Shown here: positions 50,408-59,426 of the stretch, one piece after another
Layout of the letters: each line of letters begins with the position of its first letter
Position numbering within the stretch: position 1 is the first letter of the stretch
Source: Cyclobacteriaceae bacterium
Lineage (GTDB): Bacteria > Bacteroidota > Bacteroidia > Cytophagales > Cyclobacteriaceae
DNA: 64,000 nt
Assembly: GCA_028285685.1 (NCBI GenBank)
Contig: JANQOR010000026.1
Coordinates: 93,520 to 157,519, forward strand
Reading direction: 5' to 3'
Notes under the pieces: model-generated
What the model saw: only the letters and a program-made list of their open reading frames with translations
What the model was told of the DNA's origin: nothing
Databases searched by the model: none
Program-made: the position numbers and the translations under genes

Positions 50408-52575
50408 GCCTCCATTGGTACAACTGAAATTGGCAATCCAATAGTAACAGTTGTACCAACACCCTCATCGGACTCATACTTGATAGTACCTTGATGGCTC
50501 TGAATGATATTGTAGGCAATTGACATCCCAAGGCCCGTCCCTTGCCCGGGATCTTTTGTGGTGAAAAATGGGTTAGTAACCTTTCCCAGGTTTTCTTTAC
50601 TTATCCCACAACCTGTGTCAGAGATTACCACCTCAAGTTTTTCCCTCACTTTTCTGGTAGTAATCGTGATCGTGCCATTTTCCCGTATAGCCTGTGCGGC
50701 ATTAGCAAGAACATTTAATATTACTTGATGCAGCTCACCCTCTTGTCCTTCAAGGTCGAGACGATCACTCGTGTAGTTTTTCTCAATGTCTACTTTCGAT
50801 TTAATCTGGTGCTCAAGTATCTGAAGGCAATTGTCAATGATCAGATGGATATCACACGTTTCATTTTTTCCATTGCCTTGACGGCTAAACCTATTTAGGC
50901 TCAAAACAATCCCTGTTACTCGCTTTATTCCTAAGTCTATTGTGTCAAGTAAAGGCTTCATTTTTCCCTCATGCTCTCTAAGATTCTTCTTTGTGTACTT
51001 TTCCAAGGCTGATTTCCCGCCATGGATGAAATTTAGGGGATTGTTTATTTCATGAGCAATCCCAGCTGTTAGAACTCCTACAGAGGCCATTTTCTCGGAC
51101 TGAACAAGCTGTGATTGGGTTTTTTGTAGCTCCTCTAATGTTTCTTCCAGCTGTTCCCTTTGAGTGGCAAGTTCCCTATTCTTCCGCTGTATTTCTGAGT
51201 TTTGGGCATGAACCCTTCGGCTCTTAATTTCAATCTCATTTTTCTGAGACGACAGAATAGCATTGGCTTTCTTGCGTTGTCGGGAGATCTTGAAGACAAT
51301 CAAGACCATAACTGTCATCAGGATGAACGCTCCAATAAAGAAATTGAGGATCGTTTGCTGCCACCTCGCTTCTGCCTGCTGAACAGCATCTTTCTGCTGT
51401 TGAATTAGTGCAGCTTTTTGCTTTTCTCTTTCGTAATCGTAGGAGTTTTTAAGGTTAGCTACACTCCTAACACTTTCCTCATTGAAAATGCTATCATTCA
51501 ATTCTTTGAAGGCCTTGTGACTCTGAAATGCCTTTTTGTAGTCGTTGGTAGCTTCGTAAATTTTTGAAAGTTGGTGGTAGGCATCGCGCTGTTCGGGTAG
51601 AATGTTAAGTTCCTTCGCGATCAACAAGCTAGAATGTGCATATCGCATCGCTTGAGAATAATTTTCTCTTTCAAGGTAGACCTCTCCAAGACAAGTATAA
51701 GAATTGCATAAGTGGTGTTTAAATCCATTTTCCTCACTCAACCTGGCGGCCTGCTGGAAATAGTCAAAGGCGCGGTCAACTTCATTTTGCTTTTTGTAGA
51801 GAATACCCAGAGTGACCATTGTAAATGCCATCCCTTTTTGATCACCTTCCCTTTCCATAATCTGGATGGAGTTTTGGAAACATTTCAATGCCTCTTCGAA
51901 ATTGTTGAGTTTCGTATGAGTCTGACCCATGTCTCTAAGCGTAACTGCCAAGAAGTCTTGTTTCCCCAGTTCTCTGCTTAGTTCAAGCGAGCGTTCATAA
52001 TAGTCAAGAGCCAGCGAATATTCCCCAAGTTGGAAGTAGCAATTACCAACATTGTAGGTGGAGAAAGAAACCCTGGTCTCATCTCCAATCTCCTCCGCAA
52101 TGACCAGAGCCTTTTGAATATAGTCTAGAGCTATCGGGTAGTTGCCTTGCCTCAAATGCGTCATACCGGTCCCATTAAGACTGAAGGTCAGTCCTGATCG
52201 GCTATCAATTTCCAGATTGAGTTTCTCAGCTCTTCCAAAAAATGCGAAAGCCTCGGCATAATTGGCTCGCAGGTAAAAACAGTTGCCCAACGCATTCATA
52301 GCGCCGGCTACTCCTTTTTTATAATTTAATTCTTCGGCTAGATTTTTTGCCTCAGCTGCGCATTGGCAACTTCTATCCAAGTTGCTCCGACGTAGATTGT
52401 ACGCTAATTCGTTTAATAAATTGACCCGGGTGGTATCCCGCAAATGGTAACTTTCCAGCCTGTTCTCAAGGCTATCCTGCGTACCATTTTGCGCCTTGGT
52501 TTCAATAAAAATGGAAACAAGGACTACCAGTATAAAAGTGACTGAAATTCGATATGTGTTTTTATTTAGGATCAA
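50404..52575 (-). CDS. TPR-repeat sensor histidine kinase
   Basis: 723 residues. Signal peptide, about seven tetratricopeptide repeats on the periplasmic side (residues 45-370, e.g. GNCYFQLGEYSLALDYYERS), one TM about 410-431, a coiled coil 440-490, HisKA with [20 protein letters not shown] (His508) and HATPase_c ([38 protein letters not shown]). TPR kinases of this kind are typical for Bacteroidota and probably sense protein partners. The single-domain receiver encoded 35 bp upstream is the natural partner. Confidence 0.92.
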   Translation of the reverse strand: MILNKNTYRISVTFILVVLVSIFIETKAQNGTQDSLENRLESYHLRDTTRVNLLNELAYNLRRSNLDRSCQCAAEAKNLAEELNYKKGVAGAMNALGNCFYLRANYAEAFAFFGRAEKLNLEIDSRSGLTFSLNGTGMTHLRQGNYPIALDYIQKALVIAEEIGDETRVSFSTYNVGNCYFQLGEYSLALDYYERSLELSRELGKQDFLAVTLRDMGQTHTKLNNFEEALKCFQNSIQIMEREGDQKGMAFTMVTLGILYKKQNEVDRAFDYFQQAARLSEENGFKHHLCNSYTCLGEVYLERENYSQAMRYAHSSLLIAKELNILPEQRDAYHQLSKIYEATNDYKKAFQSHKAFKELNDSIFNEESVRSVANLKNSYDYEREKQKAALIQQQKDAVQQAEARWQQTILNFFIGAFILMTVMVLIVFKISRQRKKANAILSSQKNEIEIKSRRVHAQNSEIQRKNRELATQREQLEETLEELQKTQSQLVQSEKMASVGVLTAGIAHEINNPLNFIHGGKSALEKYTKKNLREHEGKMKPLLDTIDLGIKRVTGIVLSLNRFSRQGNGKNETCDIHLIIDNCLQILEHQIKSKVDIEKNYTSDRLDLEGQEGELHQVILNVLANAAQAIRENGTITITTRKVREKLEVVISDTGCGISKENLGKVTNPFFTTKDPGQGTGLGMSIAYNIIQSHQGTIKYESDEGVGTTVTIGLPISVVPMEA

Positions 52576-52610
52576 GAAATTCTATCATTTAGAGCAAGTC
52601 ATCAAGTGAA

Positions 52611-52997
52611 TTATCCTATCTCAAGAAGTGCCTCTTGAATAGCTTCCTCAATTTTCTCCATGTCGAATGGTTTGCTGAACCATTGATGAATCACTCGTTG
52701 TTCTAAAGCTTCTTCAATCTCTTCGTTGCAGGCATAACCCGTTAAAATGAAGTAGACGATATTGCTGTACTTTTTCCTTGCTTTTCGAATGAACTCGATG
52801 CCGCTCATTCCCGGCATTCGCATGTCTGAAATCACTACAATGATTTTGTCACTATGATCTGCTAATTCATTTAGTCCGTCCTCACCTGAAATGGCGGTGA
52901 AAACCGGATAACTGGCCTCAAAATTTGTTCTGAACAAGAAGAGGTTTACCTCCTCGTCGTCGACATAGAGAATGGCGATTTCCTTCGTGTCTATCAT
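52611..52997 (-). CDS. Single-domain response regulator
   Basis: 128 residues, receiver domain only: ILYVDDEEVNLFLFRTNF, phospho-acceptor Asp58 in VISDMRMPGMSG, and WFSKPFDME near the end. The sequence resembles the receiver of the phosphatase-linked regulator at 9560-10804 (YVDDEATNLRVFKSNFRKYF there). It is followed 35 bp later by the TPR kinase gene, so both form a two-component unit; without an output domain it may act by protein contact or in a phosphorelay. Confidence 0.9.
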   Translation of the reverse strand: MIDTKEIAILYVDDEEVNLFLFRTNFEASYPVFTAISGEDGLNELADHSDKIIVVISDMRMPGMSGIEFIRKARKKYSNIVYFILTGYACNEEIEEALEQRVIHQWFSKPFDMEKIEEAIQEALLEIG

Positions 52998-53217
52998 GAT
53001 AGGTCGAGCTTAGGTTAATTAGGTCTTAGGTTACAAAATGGTTATGGGTGAGTTAACCATTAATGTTAAGATATTGTTTTCTTTCCTAAAATCACGCTTT
53101 CTCGAAATGATTATCTACAAAACATGGAATTTGTCAGATGAACAAAAGAGGAACAGCTCAAATACGTGAAATAAGGTCATTAAATACTAACTTCCATCTA
53201 GCTAAAAAAACTTGCTT

Positions 53218-53595
53218 ATGAATCTGGAAAGTAACAAGCAAAACGCCATTTCCTTTTACAAAATGGCTTATGAAGGAGACCCAAAAAAGGCGGTTGATCT
53301 ATATCTTGGAAAGGAATATATTCAGCACAATCCGGATGTCGAAAATGGCACGAAGGGATTTATAGATTACTTTGAAAGGATGCAACGAGAGTATCCGGAA
53401 AAGGAGATCGAGTTCGTAAGGTGTATTGCGGAGGGTGACTTGGTGGCCCTTCACACGCATCAGACCTGGCCTGGCAATGACGAGTATGTGACGATGGATT
53501 TTTTCAGATTCGATGCACATGGAAAAATTGTGGAGCATTGGGATTCTATTCAACAAATTCCTGAAAAATCTGCTAACAACAACACGATGTATTGA
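53218..53595 (+). CDS. SnoaL-like (NTF2-fold) protein
   Basis: 125 residues from ATG 53218 (a TTG two codons earlier is possible). SnoaL-like features: NAISFYKMAYEGDPKKAVDL, YIQHNPDVENGTKGFIDYF, FVRCIAEGDLVALHTHQTW and TMDFFRFDAHGKIVEHWDSI. Proteins of this type are small NTF2-fold enzymes or binding proteins; many bacterial ones are annotated as predicted aldol-condensation-type enzymes. No operon partner. Confidence 0.85.
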   Translation: MNLESNKQNAISFYKMAYEGDPKKAVDLYLGKEYIQHNPDVENGTKGFIDYFERMQREYPEKEIEFVRCIAEGDLVALHTHQTWPGNDEYVTMDFFRFDAHGKIVEHWDSIQQIPEKSANNNTMY

Positions 53596-53617
53596 TTCTG
53601 AAAGGCAGGAATGGAAG

Positions 53618-54751
53618 TCAGTTCATGTCCTGTAGCTCTTCCTTGCTGTTATAGACAAAGTCCGACATTTCTCTGATATGTTCGTCAATCTTCCTTACTG
53701 AGGCTTTCAAATATTTCAAGAAATCCTGAACCGTGTTTTCTGAAAGGTCGTGTGCTTCAAAAGCATCAACCAATCCAAGACTGTTTGTTATTGGCTGTCT
53801 TACCTTGTGAGACAAATTGAACATCATGTCCTTTAAGGCATTGGTGTAAATCACTTTCTTTAGCTCAGCTTTTTTACGCTTTGTGACTTCCTGAACTGTG
53901 CCACTCATACGTACAACCTTACCATTTTTTATTTTTACATTTCCAATGGTTTCGAGCCATATGACCTCTCCGGAGGAGCCTATTATTCGATGCTCAATAA
54001 CGGCATCCTTTGCCTCTTTGAGGCCAGCCACGATCGTGCTTTTTACAATGGCTTTATCATCCGGATGTACTCGCGACATCCATGCTTCAAAAAGACTATC
54101 GCCTCCTTCCAATGTAATGTCAAATATTTTGAACATTTCCGGAGACCAATAAAGGTTGTCGGTTTTCAAGTCCCAGTCCCAACTACCGATCCTTGCCGTC
54201 GCTTGAGCTTCTATCAGCCTGTTGAGTGTGCGATCCAACTCGTCCTTAGTCAGTATCAAGTCCTGTCGATGTTTGAGGTTTTCCTTGCGCAGCTTCAACA
54301 GCGTCATTACCCGCTGAGCAAGTATCTGAAGAATTCTTGCCTCCTCTTGCGTAAACTCCCTTGGTTTAACGTCAATTACACATAAAGTACCTATTGGCCA
54401 GTTATCTTCTGTTACCAGGGCTGTCCCTGCATAAAATCGAATTTTAGCACCATCAACTACGTAAGGGTTATCCTTAAATCGATCATCTTTGGTCGCATCA
54501 GGCACCACCATCACCTCATTTGGGCGTCTGATCGTATGATTGCAAAAGGCATACTTCCTTTCCGCTTCTTCAACATCCAGGCCCTTGATTGATTTAAACC
54601 ACTGTCGTTCCGACTCGATCAAAGAGATAAAGGAGATTGGGGTCTCGAACATCGCAGACGTAAGTTCTACGATTTCATCATACTCTCTCTCTGGGAAAGA
54701 ATCGAGAATACGGTATTCATCTAAAGCTTGAAGTCTATCAGATTCGCTCAT
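53618..54751 (-). CDS. GAF-PAS sensor with histidine-phosphotransfer-like end but no ATPase domain
   Basis: 377 residues, soluble. GAF domain about 20-155 (FETPISFISLIESERQWFKS, YAFCNHTIRRPNEVMVVPDA, FYAGTALVTEDNWPIGTLCV), a coiled linker, a PAS/PAC domain about 185-300 (ARIGSWDWDLKTDNLYWSPE, RVHPDDKAIV), then a DHp-like helix pair with FNLSHKVRQPITNSLGL whose His corresponds to the phosphorylated one. No HATPase domain follows. It may be phosphorylated in trans, or be a truncated kinase. A free receiver gene lies 620 bp away on the same strand. Confidence 0.85.
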   Translation of the reverse strand: MSESDRLQALDEYRILDSFPEREYDEIVELTSAMFETPISFISLIESERQWFKSIKGLDVEEAERKYAFCNHTIRRPNEVMVVPDATKDDRFKDNPYVVDGAKIRFYAGTALVTEDNWPIGTLCVIDVKPREFTQEEARILQILAQRVMTLLKLRKENLKHRQDLILTKDELDRTLNRLIEAQATARIGSWDWDLKTDNLYWSPEMFKIFDITLEGGDSLFEAWMSRVHPDDKAIVKSTIVAGLKEAKDAVIEHRIIGSSGEVIWLETIGNVKIKNGKVVRMSGTVQEVTKRKKAELKKVIYTNALKDMMFNLSHKVRQPITNSLGLVDAFEAHDLSENTVQDFLKYLKASVRKIDEHIREMSDFVYNSKEELQDMN

Positions 54752-54911
54752 ACTAGGCTCGGCCCGCTATTTTCGTTAGGTCAGGTTTGGTCGCCTTTCG
54801 GCTCTCACTCAGTAGCTAAAATAGTCGTTGGAACTCAGGTTCTTCCAAAAAAAAGACAATTAGTGATATTATTTCGATCAGTACGTTAGCCTCTTCCTAT
54901 TAAGGAACGGC

Positions 54912-55676
54912 TCAAAAGCCCAAAACTTCTTTCAACCTGGAATATCCCGACCGGCTTACGTTTAACTGGGTTCCATCGTGAAGTAGTACCACATGCGAAT
55001 CCTTACCCATCAGTTCTACTTTATCAATTTCCTTGAGCCGGACGATGTAAGAGCGATGGATACGTAAAAAGTCATCATCGGGAAGATGGCCTTCGTAGTA
55101 CTTCATGGTATTTTGCTTGATAAAGTTCCCGGCATCTGTAAACAGTTTCACATAATCATCCATTGCCTCCAGGTAGCGGATTTTATCTACAGAGACTATG
55201 TGAATTTTGGTTCCGGTCTTAACGGCAACTCGAGAAATGGTCTCAGCCTTTTCATAGTGCTCCTCCAGTACCGATGCTAGTCCGGTAGTTCTGTTTACAG
55301 CTACATCCAAACCAGAGGTCACCTTTTCCTTGGCTTTAGCAATCGCCTCCGAAAATCGTTCCTGTGAATATGGCTTCAACAAATAGTCGACAGCATTTTT
55401 TTCAAATGCTTTGATGGCGAATTCATCGTGGGCAGTGCTAAAAACAATGACTGGAGGATCTTCCAATAGCTCGAGCATCTCGAAACCTGTGAGCTTCGGC
55501 ATCATTACGTCGAGAAAGACCAGGTCAGGTTTTAACTCATTGATCTGTTTAAATCCCTCAAACCCATCACTGCACTCACCAATTAATTCAATGTCTTCAT
55601 CCAGAGAGAGATAGTTACGGATAATTTCCCTGGCTAAATGCTCATCATCAATGATCAGTGTTCTGATTTTGTTCAT
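54912..55676 (-). CDS. LytTR-type response regulator (second system)
   Basis: 254 residues. Receiver (TLIIDDEHLAREIIRNY, Asp56 in LVFLDVMMPKLTG, YLLKPYSQE), then LytTR domain about 150-250 (RVAVKTGTKIHIVSVDKIRY, FLRIHRSYIVRLKEIDKVEL, LNVSRSGYSRLKEVL). The gene overlaps the LytS-like kinase gene by 29 bp. A 21-bp-period direct repeat upstream of the operon (57538-57572) is its likely target. Confidence 0.93.
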   Translation of the reverse strand: MNKIRTLIIDDEHLAREIIRNYLSLDEDIELIGECSDGFEGFKQINELKPDLVFLDVMMPKLTGFEMLELLEDPPVIVFSTAHDEFAIKAFEKNAVDYLLKPYSQERFSEAIAKAKEKVTSGLDVAVNRTTGLASVLEEHYEKAETISRVAVKTGTKIHIVSVDKIRYLEAMDDYVKLFTDAGNFIKQNTMKYYEGHLPDDDFLRIHRSYIVRLKEIDKVELMGKDSHVVLLHDGTQLNVSRSGYSRLKEVLGF

Positions 55677-56727
55677 CTGTTTCTTTTTTAAGAGGTATTT
55701 TCATAGTCACACTAAACTCATCTCCGCTCTGATCCACTTTCAACAGATCATTTCTCCCAAAGACCAAGCTAAGCCTTTTCCTTACATTGTCAAGACCAAT
55801 TCCTTCGCCTTTAAGAGGCATGGCCTCACTATCAAAATTGTTGGTGATTAATATATGCAAGAGGTCATCAATTGTCTCACATTTTAGTCGAATGGTTACC
55901 TGCTCAATGCTTTCATATACGCCATATTTGATCGCATTTTCAAAAAGTGGCTGTAAAATGAGGTTTGGTACCTCAACCTTGAGGCAAGAATCAGAAACCT
56001 CCTTCTCAAACTTCAATTTGTTTCCAAATCGCACTTTTTCAATATCCAAATACAATGAGACATTTTTGATCTCCTCCTCCAATGGATTCATTTCGACACT
56101 GTCCTTTCCTAAGGAGTACCTGAGAAAATCACTCAATTTGATGACCATTTCGCGTGCTGATTCGCTCTTAGAAATGGTTAGCGCGCTGATCGAATTTAGA
56201 CTGTTGAAAATAAAATGAGGATTAATTTGCGATTTCAGCATCCTCAGCTCTGAATCCTTCAACAAATTCTGAAGTTCCAACTCTCGATTCAGTCGTTCCT
56301 GCATGTCCTGGTAGTATTTGATGAGGTAGAAAATCAATACGGTGATACTATAATACAACACCCCTATAATCAGTCGCCAGATATACGACTCATCAAGAAA
56401 TTCCCGGTAAATATTGTTCCAGGAAAAAATCTGACTGAGTAGAAAATCTGCCAGTGAAGACCACAACAACACGGTGATTATTGCTGCACCAATGTGCGTA
56501 CCTGCCAGGGCCAGGTCATCTTTGCTTAGGCTCGCAAAAGTGACAATGTACCACAGTCCGGGTGCAAGGACTCCGTAGAACGTGTTATAAACAAAACTGT
56601 CTGATATGGAGATTTCAATGGTAAGACCATAGTAGAAATAAAGGATGGCCGCCTGAATCAAAGTCACTACCAACAATATCAGGGAGTACAATTTGTAACC
56701 GTTTCCACTGAGAATCGGATGTTTCAT
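55648..56727 (-). CDS. LytS-like membrane histidine kinase (second system)
   Basis: 359 residues. Four membrane helices (about 13-32, 50-66, 74-100, 117-138), a short coiled coil, His_kinase domain with His171 in KSQINPHFIFNSLNSISALT and a HATPase_c end (LQPLFENAIKYGV, GIGLDNVRKRL). Partner of the overlapping LytTR gene. The LiaF-like gene is 58 bp upstream with an intrinsic terminator between. Confidence 0.93.
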   Translation of the reverse strand: MKHPILSGNGYKLYSLILLVVTLIQAAILYFYYGLTIEISISDSFVYNTFYGVLAPGLWYIVTFASLSKDDLALAGTHIGAAIITVLLWSSLADFLLSQIFSWNNIYREFLDESYIWRLIIGVLYYSITVLIFYLIKYYQDMQERLNRELELQNLLKDSELRMLKSQINPHFIFNSLNSISALTISKSESAREMVIKLSDFLRYSLGKDSVEMNPLEEEIKNVSLYLDIEKVRFGNKLKFEKEVSDSCLKVEVPNLILQPLFENAIKYGVYESIEQVTIRLKCETIDDLLHILITNNFDSEAMPLKGEGIGLDNVRKRLSLVFGRNDLLKVDQSGDEFSVTMKIPLKKETDEQNQNTDH

Positions 56728-56769
56728 GGCAGATTTTGTCGGTTAGGTTTTCAGGTGACTAAATGTACT

Positions 56770-56797
56770 AAAAGGTGCCTCTGATTAGGCACCTTTT
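56770..56797 (-). terminator. Intrinsic terminator/attenuator between LiaF-like and LytS-like genes
   Basis: AAAAGGTGCCT (56770-56780) and AGGCACCTTTT (56787-56797), 11 perfect pairs with a 6-nt loop. The LiaF-like stop codon lies in the loop region. On the minus strand only four T follow the stem, so it may end some transcripts and let others run into the kinase and regulator genes. Confidence 0.7.
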
Positions 56798-57474
56798 ACT
56801 TCCGAACCACCAAAGATGACAGATCCTTTTATTCTGAGTACTTTCTTTGGGTCGTTTTGTTCCGTAGCTGAACGGGCTCTTTTGTCTGCATAGCCCCCGA
56901 AGATCACGAAGCTTTCATTGACAACCGTCCAGTCATTTGGGATGATCAGTTCGTTTCCGCCAAAGAGGCAGAAGACATCAATTACCGCACCTTCTTCCGC
57001 TATCTCTGTTTCAGAGAAGTTGATGGTTGAACCTCCGAAAACGGACGTAATTTTTCCTCCCTTGAAATTCTTCGAGCTGAAGGATTTCTCTGAGCCTCCA
57101 AAAATCGAGGTATCATCAACAAAATCTTCATCGATATCTTCAGCGCTTCTTATAACCGGTTCTCGTCTACGAAGAACAATTGCTATACCTATAACGATAA
57201 GAACGAGCGGCCACCAGTCACGTATTCGAAAGCGGGGCCAATAAAATATTTCCGGCAACAAGAAGAAACCGCCTATGGCAAGAAAAATAAACCCTTCTCT
57301 TCTGCCTGTCACCACCATCGCTCCACCGATGATGATCATGATCATTTCCCATCCAAATAGGTAGTACGGGAGGAAAGAAGGTATTAAGTCCAGGTTTCTA
57401 AGAAGGAAGTACCCACCCATGGCCACAAGCACGATACCTAACCAGGCTTTTGAGTTGTTATTTACATTTCCCAT
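56785..57474 (-). CDS. LiaF-like membrane protein (LiaI-LiaF-type N-terminus)
   Basis: 229 residues from ATG 57474 (MGNVNNNSKAWLGIVLVAMG); an upstream ATG at 57507 adds 11 charged residues of no evident value. Four short helices in the first 115 residues (GGYFLLRNLDLIPSFLPYYL, IIGGAMVVTGRREGFIFLAI), then a soluble beta-helix-like domain with VFGGSTINFSE and VFCLFGGNELIIPNDWTV repeats, as in LiaF and other cell-wall-stress proteins. In Firmicutes LiaF inhibits a sensor kinase; here it precedes a LytS/LytTR pair. Confidence 0.85.
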   Translation of the reverse strand: MGNVNNNSKAWLGIVLVAMGGYFLLRNLDLIPSFLPYYLFGWEMIMIIIGGAMVVTGRREGFIFLAIGGFFLLPEIFYWPRFRIRDWWPLVLIVIGIAIVLRRREPVIRSAEDIDEDFVDDTSIFGGSEKSFSSKNFKGGKITSVFGGSTINFSETEIAEEGAVIDVFCLFGGNELIIPNDWTVVNESFVIFGGYADKRARSATEQNDPKKVLRIKGSVIFGGSEVKGA

Positions 57475-57537
57475 GATTTCTAATTTTAAATTCTTGTCAA
57501 ATTTCACGGTTTAGTGCCGATTTGGTCTATGTCTAAT

Positions 57538-57572
57538 CGGTGAATGGTGGTGGTTTACCGGTAAATGGCGGT
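57538..57572 (-). promoter_or_regulatory. LytTR-type double site upstream of the LiaF-LytS-LytTR operon
   Basis: On the minus strand ACCGCCATTTACCG (57572-57559) and ACCACCATTCACCG (57551-57538) match in 12 of 14 bases, period 21 bp. LytTR regulator BtsR of E. coli binds two ACC(G/A)CT(C/T)A copies 13 bp apart, also a 21-bp period, and the first five bases agree. It lies 64-98 bp before the operon start. Confidence 0.55.
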
Positions 57573-57644
57573 TTGAGTATTGTAGGATTGATTCGATTGG
57601 GGAAGTCTCTTGATTTTCATCGTTTTCTCTTTCGTGAGCACATC

Positions 57645-57666
57645 GTAAGTAACAATTGTCACTTAC
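57645..57666. promoter_or_regulatory. 22-bp near-perfect palindrome, possible operator
   Basis: GTAAGTAACAA facing TTGTCACTTAC: ten of eleven pairs match around the centre ACAATTGT. Such dyads are usual binding sites of dimeric regulators. It lies about 170 bp upstream of the LiaF-like gene and 275 bp upstream of the secreted-protein gene. Confidence 0.4.
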
Positions 57667-57790
57667 AGGTATACTAACAGTATTCAATAGCAGGATAAAC
57701 TTGGGCTTGATCGCATTGGAGAATAGTTTTAACCATAACAGATTGGCTCGGTAAGTCTTACTACTAGCCTTTCGAGTGGCAGCCCTTTTA

Positions 57791-57838
57791 CAGAGTCGGG
57801 CTATCCTTCGGCCGAGTCGGGTTTCATCCCCGACTCTG
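57791..57838 (+). repeat. Three-arm repeat able to form two exclusive hairpins
   Basis: CAGAGTCGGG (57791-57800) and GAGTCGGG (57814-57821) can each pair with CCCGACTCTG (57829-57838): ten pairs for the first, eight for the nearer second. Located 100-150 bp before the secreted-protein start, possibly inside its leader. Confidence 0.5.
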
Positions 57839-57940
57839 GCTTGGAGGAGAATTCACCACCACAAGTTGCATGCGGACAAGAGACAGATTCATTTCTGGTC
57901 CGATTTTAGTAACTTAAGATAGGAAACAAATCACTAGATC

Positions 57941-59368
57941 ATGCGACGATTTACCCTAATCACCATTCTCTTGTTGTCATCAAAGTTAATTTTTGCTCAA
58001 GAGGTTAACGAGCTTAAAGTACTAGGAAGCAATGTTTTCAAAGCCCTCGCAGAAAACAATGAGGAAATGTTCCTGGCCGCTTTTCCAACCTTCGAGGATA
58101 TCACCGCCTTTCTAAAGCAGTCAGGTGAACAAATGTCGGATGAGGAAGCTAAGGGCATCGTCGAGCAATTGCGCACTAAGGCCAGGCAAAATTTCACGGA
58201 GCTGACAGAGAAAGCCCAACAACAGGGAGTCAGCTGGGCTGATATGGAATTGCTGGGGGTGAGACATGATCCTGTTGGAGAGTTTGGAGAACGTATCAAT
58301 GTATATGTGGGATTGAGTCTGAACGGCTCCGAACTTACACTAAAGCTTGATGATGTCATGCAAATGAAGGAGAACGAATGGCGAGTGACGGATGAGGTCA
58401 GCGTTGGCGCCGGTCCGACTAGCGGTGAAGAGCCCGCTGCCGAAGAGACCTCCTATGAAGTTAGCAACGCCCAGGTTATACAGATGATTGAATACCTTGT
58501 TACGTCTTTACCGGACTACACTGCTCGAGATGTGTCTGATGAAATTGTTCAATCTACCAGTTTCGTGCCCTCCACGGGACAAGTAGACGAACAAGTTTTT
58601 GAACCTTTTTTCAACTCACCGGAGGATCGCTTCGAAATCGGGTTCAATGAAAGTGGGACGGTCATTGAAGAAGAAGAAATCTGGTTCAACGAGCTTAGCT
58701 TCAAGATGGAGTATTGGGACTTTCCCGGGTGGCAACATGCCGGGGCTTTCCTAACCATTCAGTCAGTTAAAGACAAGGATGGCAATAACCTTCTCCTTGA
58801 AGAGAATAAGCTCAATGAATATTATGACATGGGCCTGTTGGAACAGCCGGAAAACTATGGCGGAGTAGCGGAAATGGAAACTCTGGTTTGGTTGAACCGC
58901 TATCTGGAACCAGAGGAAACCCTTCAGATAGAAGGTGAATTGATATGGAGTTACACGAACGCCTACAATGCTGTCAGTTTTGCCAGGAATGAAATTGGCA
59001 GCACCAAACCGTTCAAGGGCATGGCCATAACACTAAAAGATATAGACCGAAACCTTGTACAATTGGAGATTGTTAACGACCAAAGGTTTTCGGACCTACC
59101 AAAGCTTTTTGTAAACGGTCAAGGTCAGCAGTTTCAGTATTATTCAAGCACCAGCGTTCCAACATACATCTACGAGGAGGTACTGGCGAACAACTACTCC
59201 ATTAATGAAGAGCAGATGTCTATGTTGGTTGAGCAATTTGAAATGCGGGCTAACGTGCCATCAACCAGTCTGTTCCAGGTGAGTGGCAATGTCGACAAGG
59301 TAGTTATCTATGAAACTACAGGATCTGCGGAAAAAACGATTCCTTTTTCAATGACCTTTAGCCAGTAA
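57941..59368 (+). CDS. Secreted protein of unknown function
   Basis: 475 residues with signal peptide (MRRFTLITILLLSSKLIFAQ). Three parts: a helical N-terminal region (about 20-120, NVFKALAENNEEMFLAAFPT), an acidic linker with GEEPAAEETSYEV, and a long beta-rich C-terminal region (about 185-475) with FNELSFKMEYWDFPGWQHAG and LEPEETLQIEGELIWSYTNA. No family recognised; the C-terminus does not look like a T9SS sorting domain. It is a single gene on the plus strand. Confidence 0.7.
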   Translation: MRRFTLITILLLSSKLIFAQEVNELKVLGSNVFKALAENNEEMFLAAFPTFEDITAFLKQSGEQMSDEEAKGIVEQLRTKARQNFTELTEKAQQQGVSWADMELLGVRHDPVGEFGERINVYVGLSLNGSELTLKLDDVMQMKENEWRVTDEVSVGAGPTSGEEPAAEETSYEVSNAQVIQMIEYLVTSLPDYTARDVSDEIVQSTSFVPSTGQVDEQVFEPFFNSPEDRFEIGFNESGTVIEEEEIWFNELSFKMEYWDFPGWQHAGAFLTIQSVKDKDGNNLLLEENKLNEYYDMGLLEQPENYGGVAEMETLVWLNRYLEPEETLQIEGELIWSYTNAYNAVSFARNEIGSTKPFKGMAITLKDIDRNLVQLEIVNDQRFSDLPKLFVNGQGQQFQYYSSTSVPTYIYEEVLANNYSINEEQMSMLVEQFEMRANVPSTSLFQVSGNVDKVVIYETTGSAEKTIPFSMTFSQ

Positions 59369-59426
59369 TTAGGAAGCTTCATTTTGATTCCCGTTAGATA
59401 CTTAGGATACTGGGAAGCGAGCTGGA

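Larger units (their letters stand above)
57475..57940. other. Divergent control region with repeats and palindromes
   Basis: 466 bp between the LiaF-like gene (minus) and the secreted-protein gene (plus). It holds the LytTR-like repeat 57538-57572, a 22-bp palindrome 57645-57666 and a set of alternative hairpins 57791-57838. No gene found. Confidence 0.5.
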
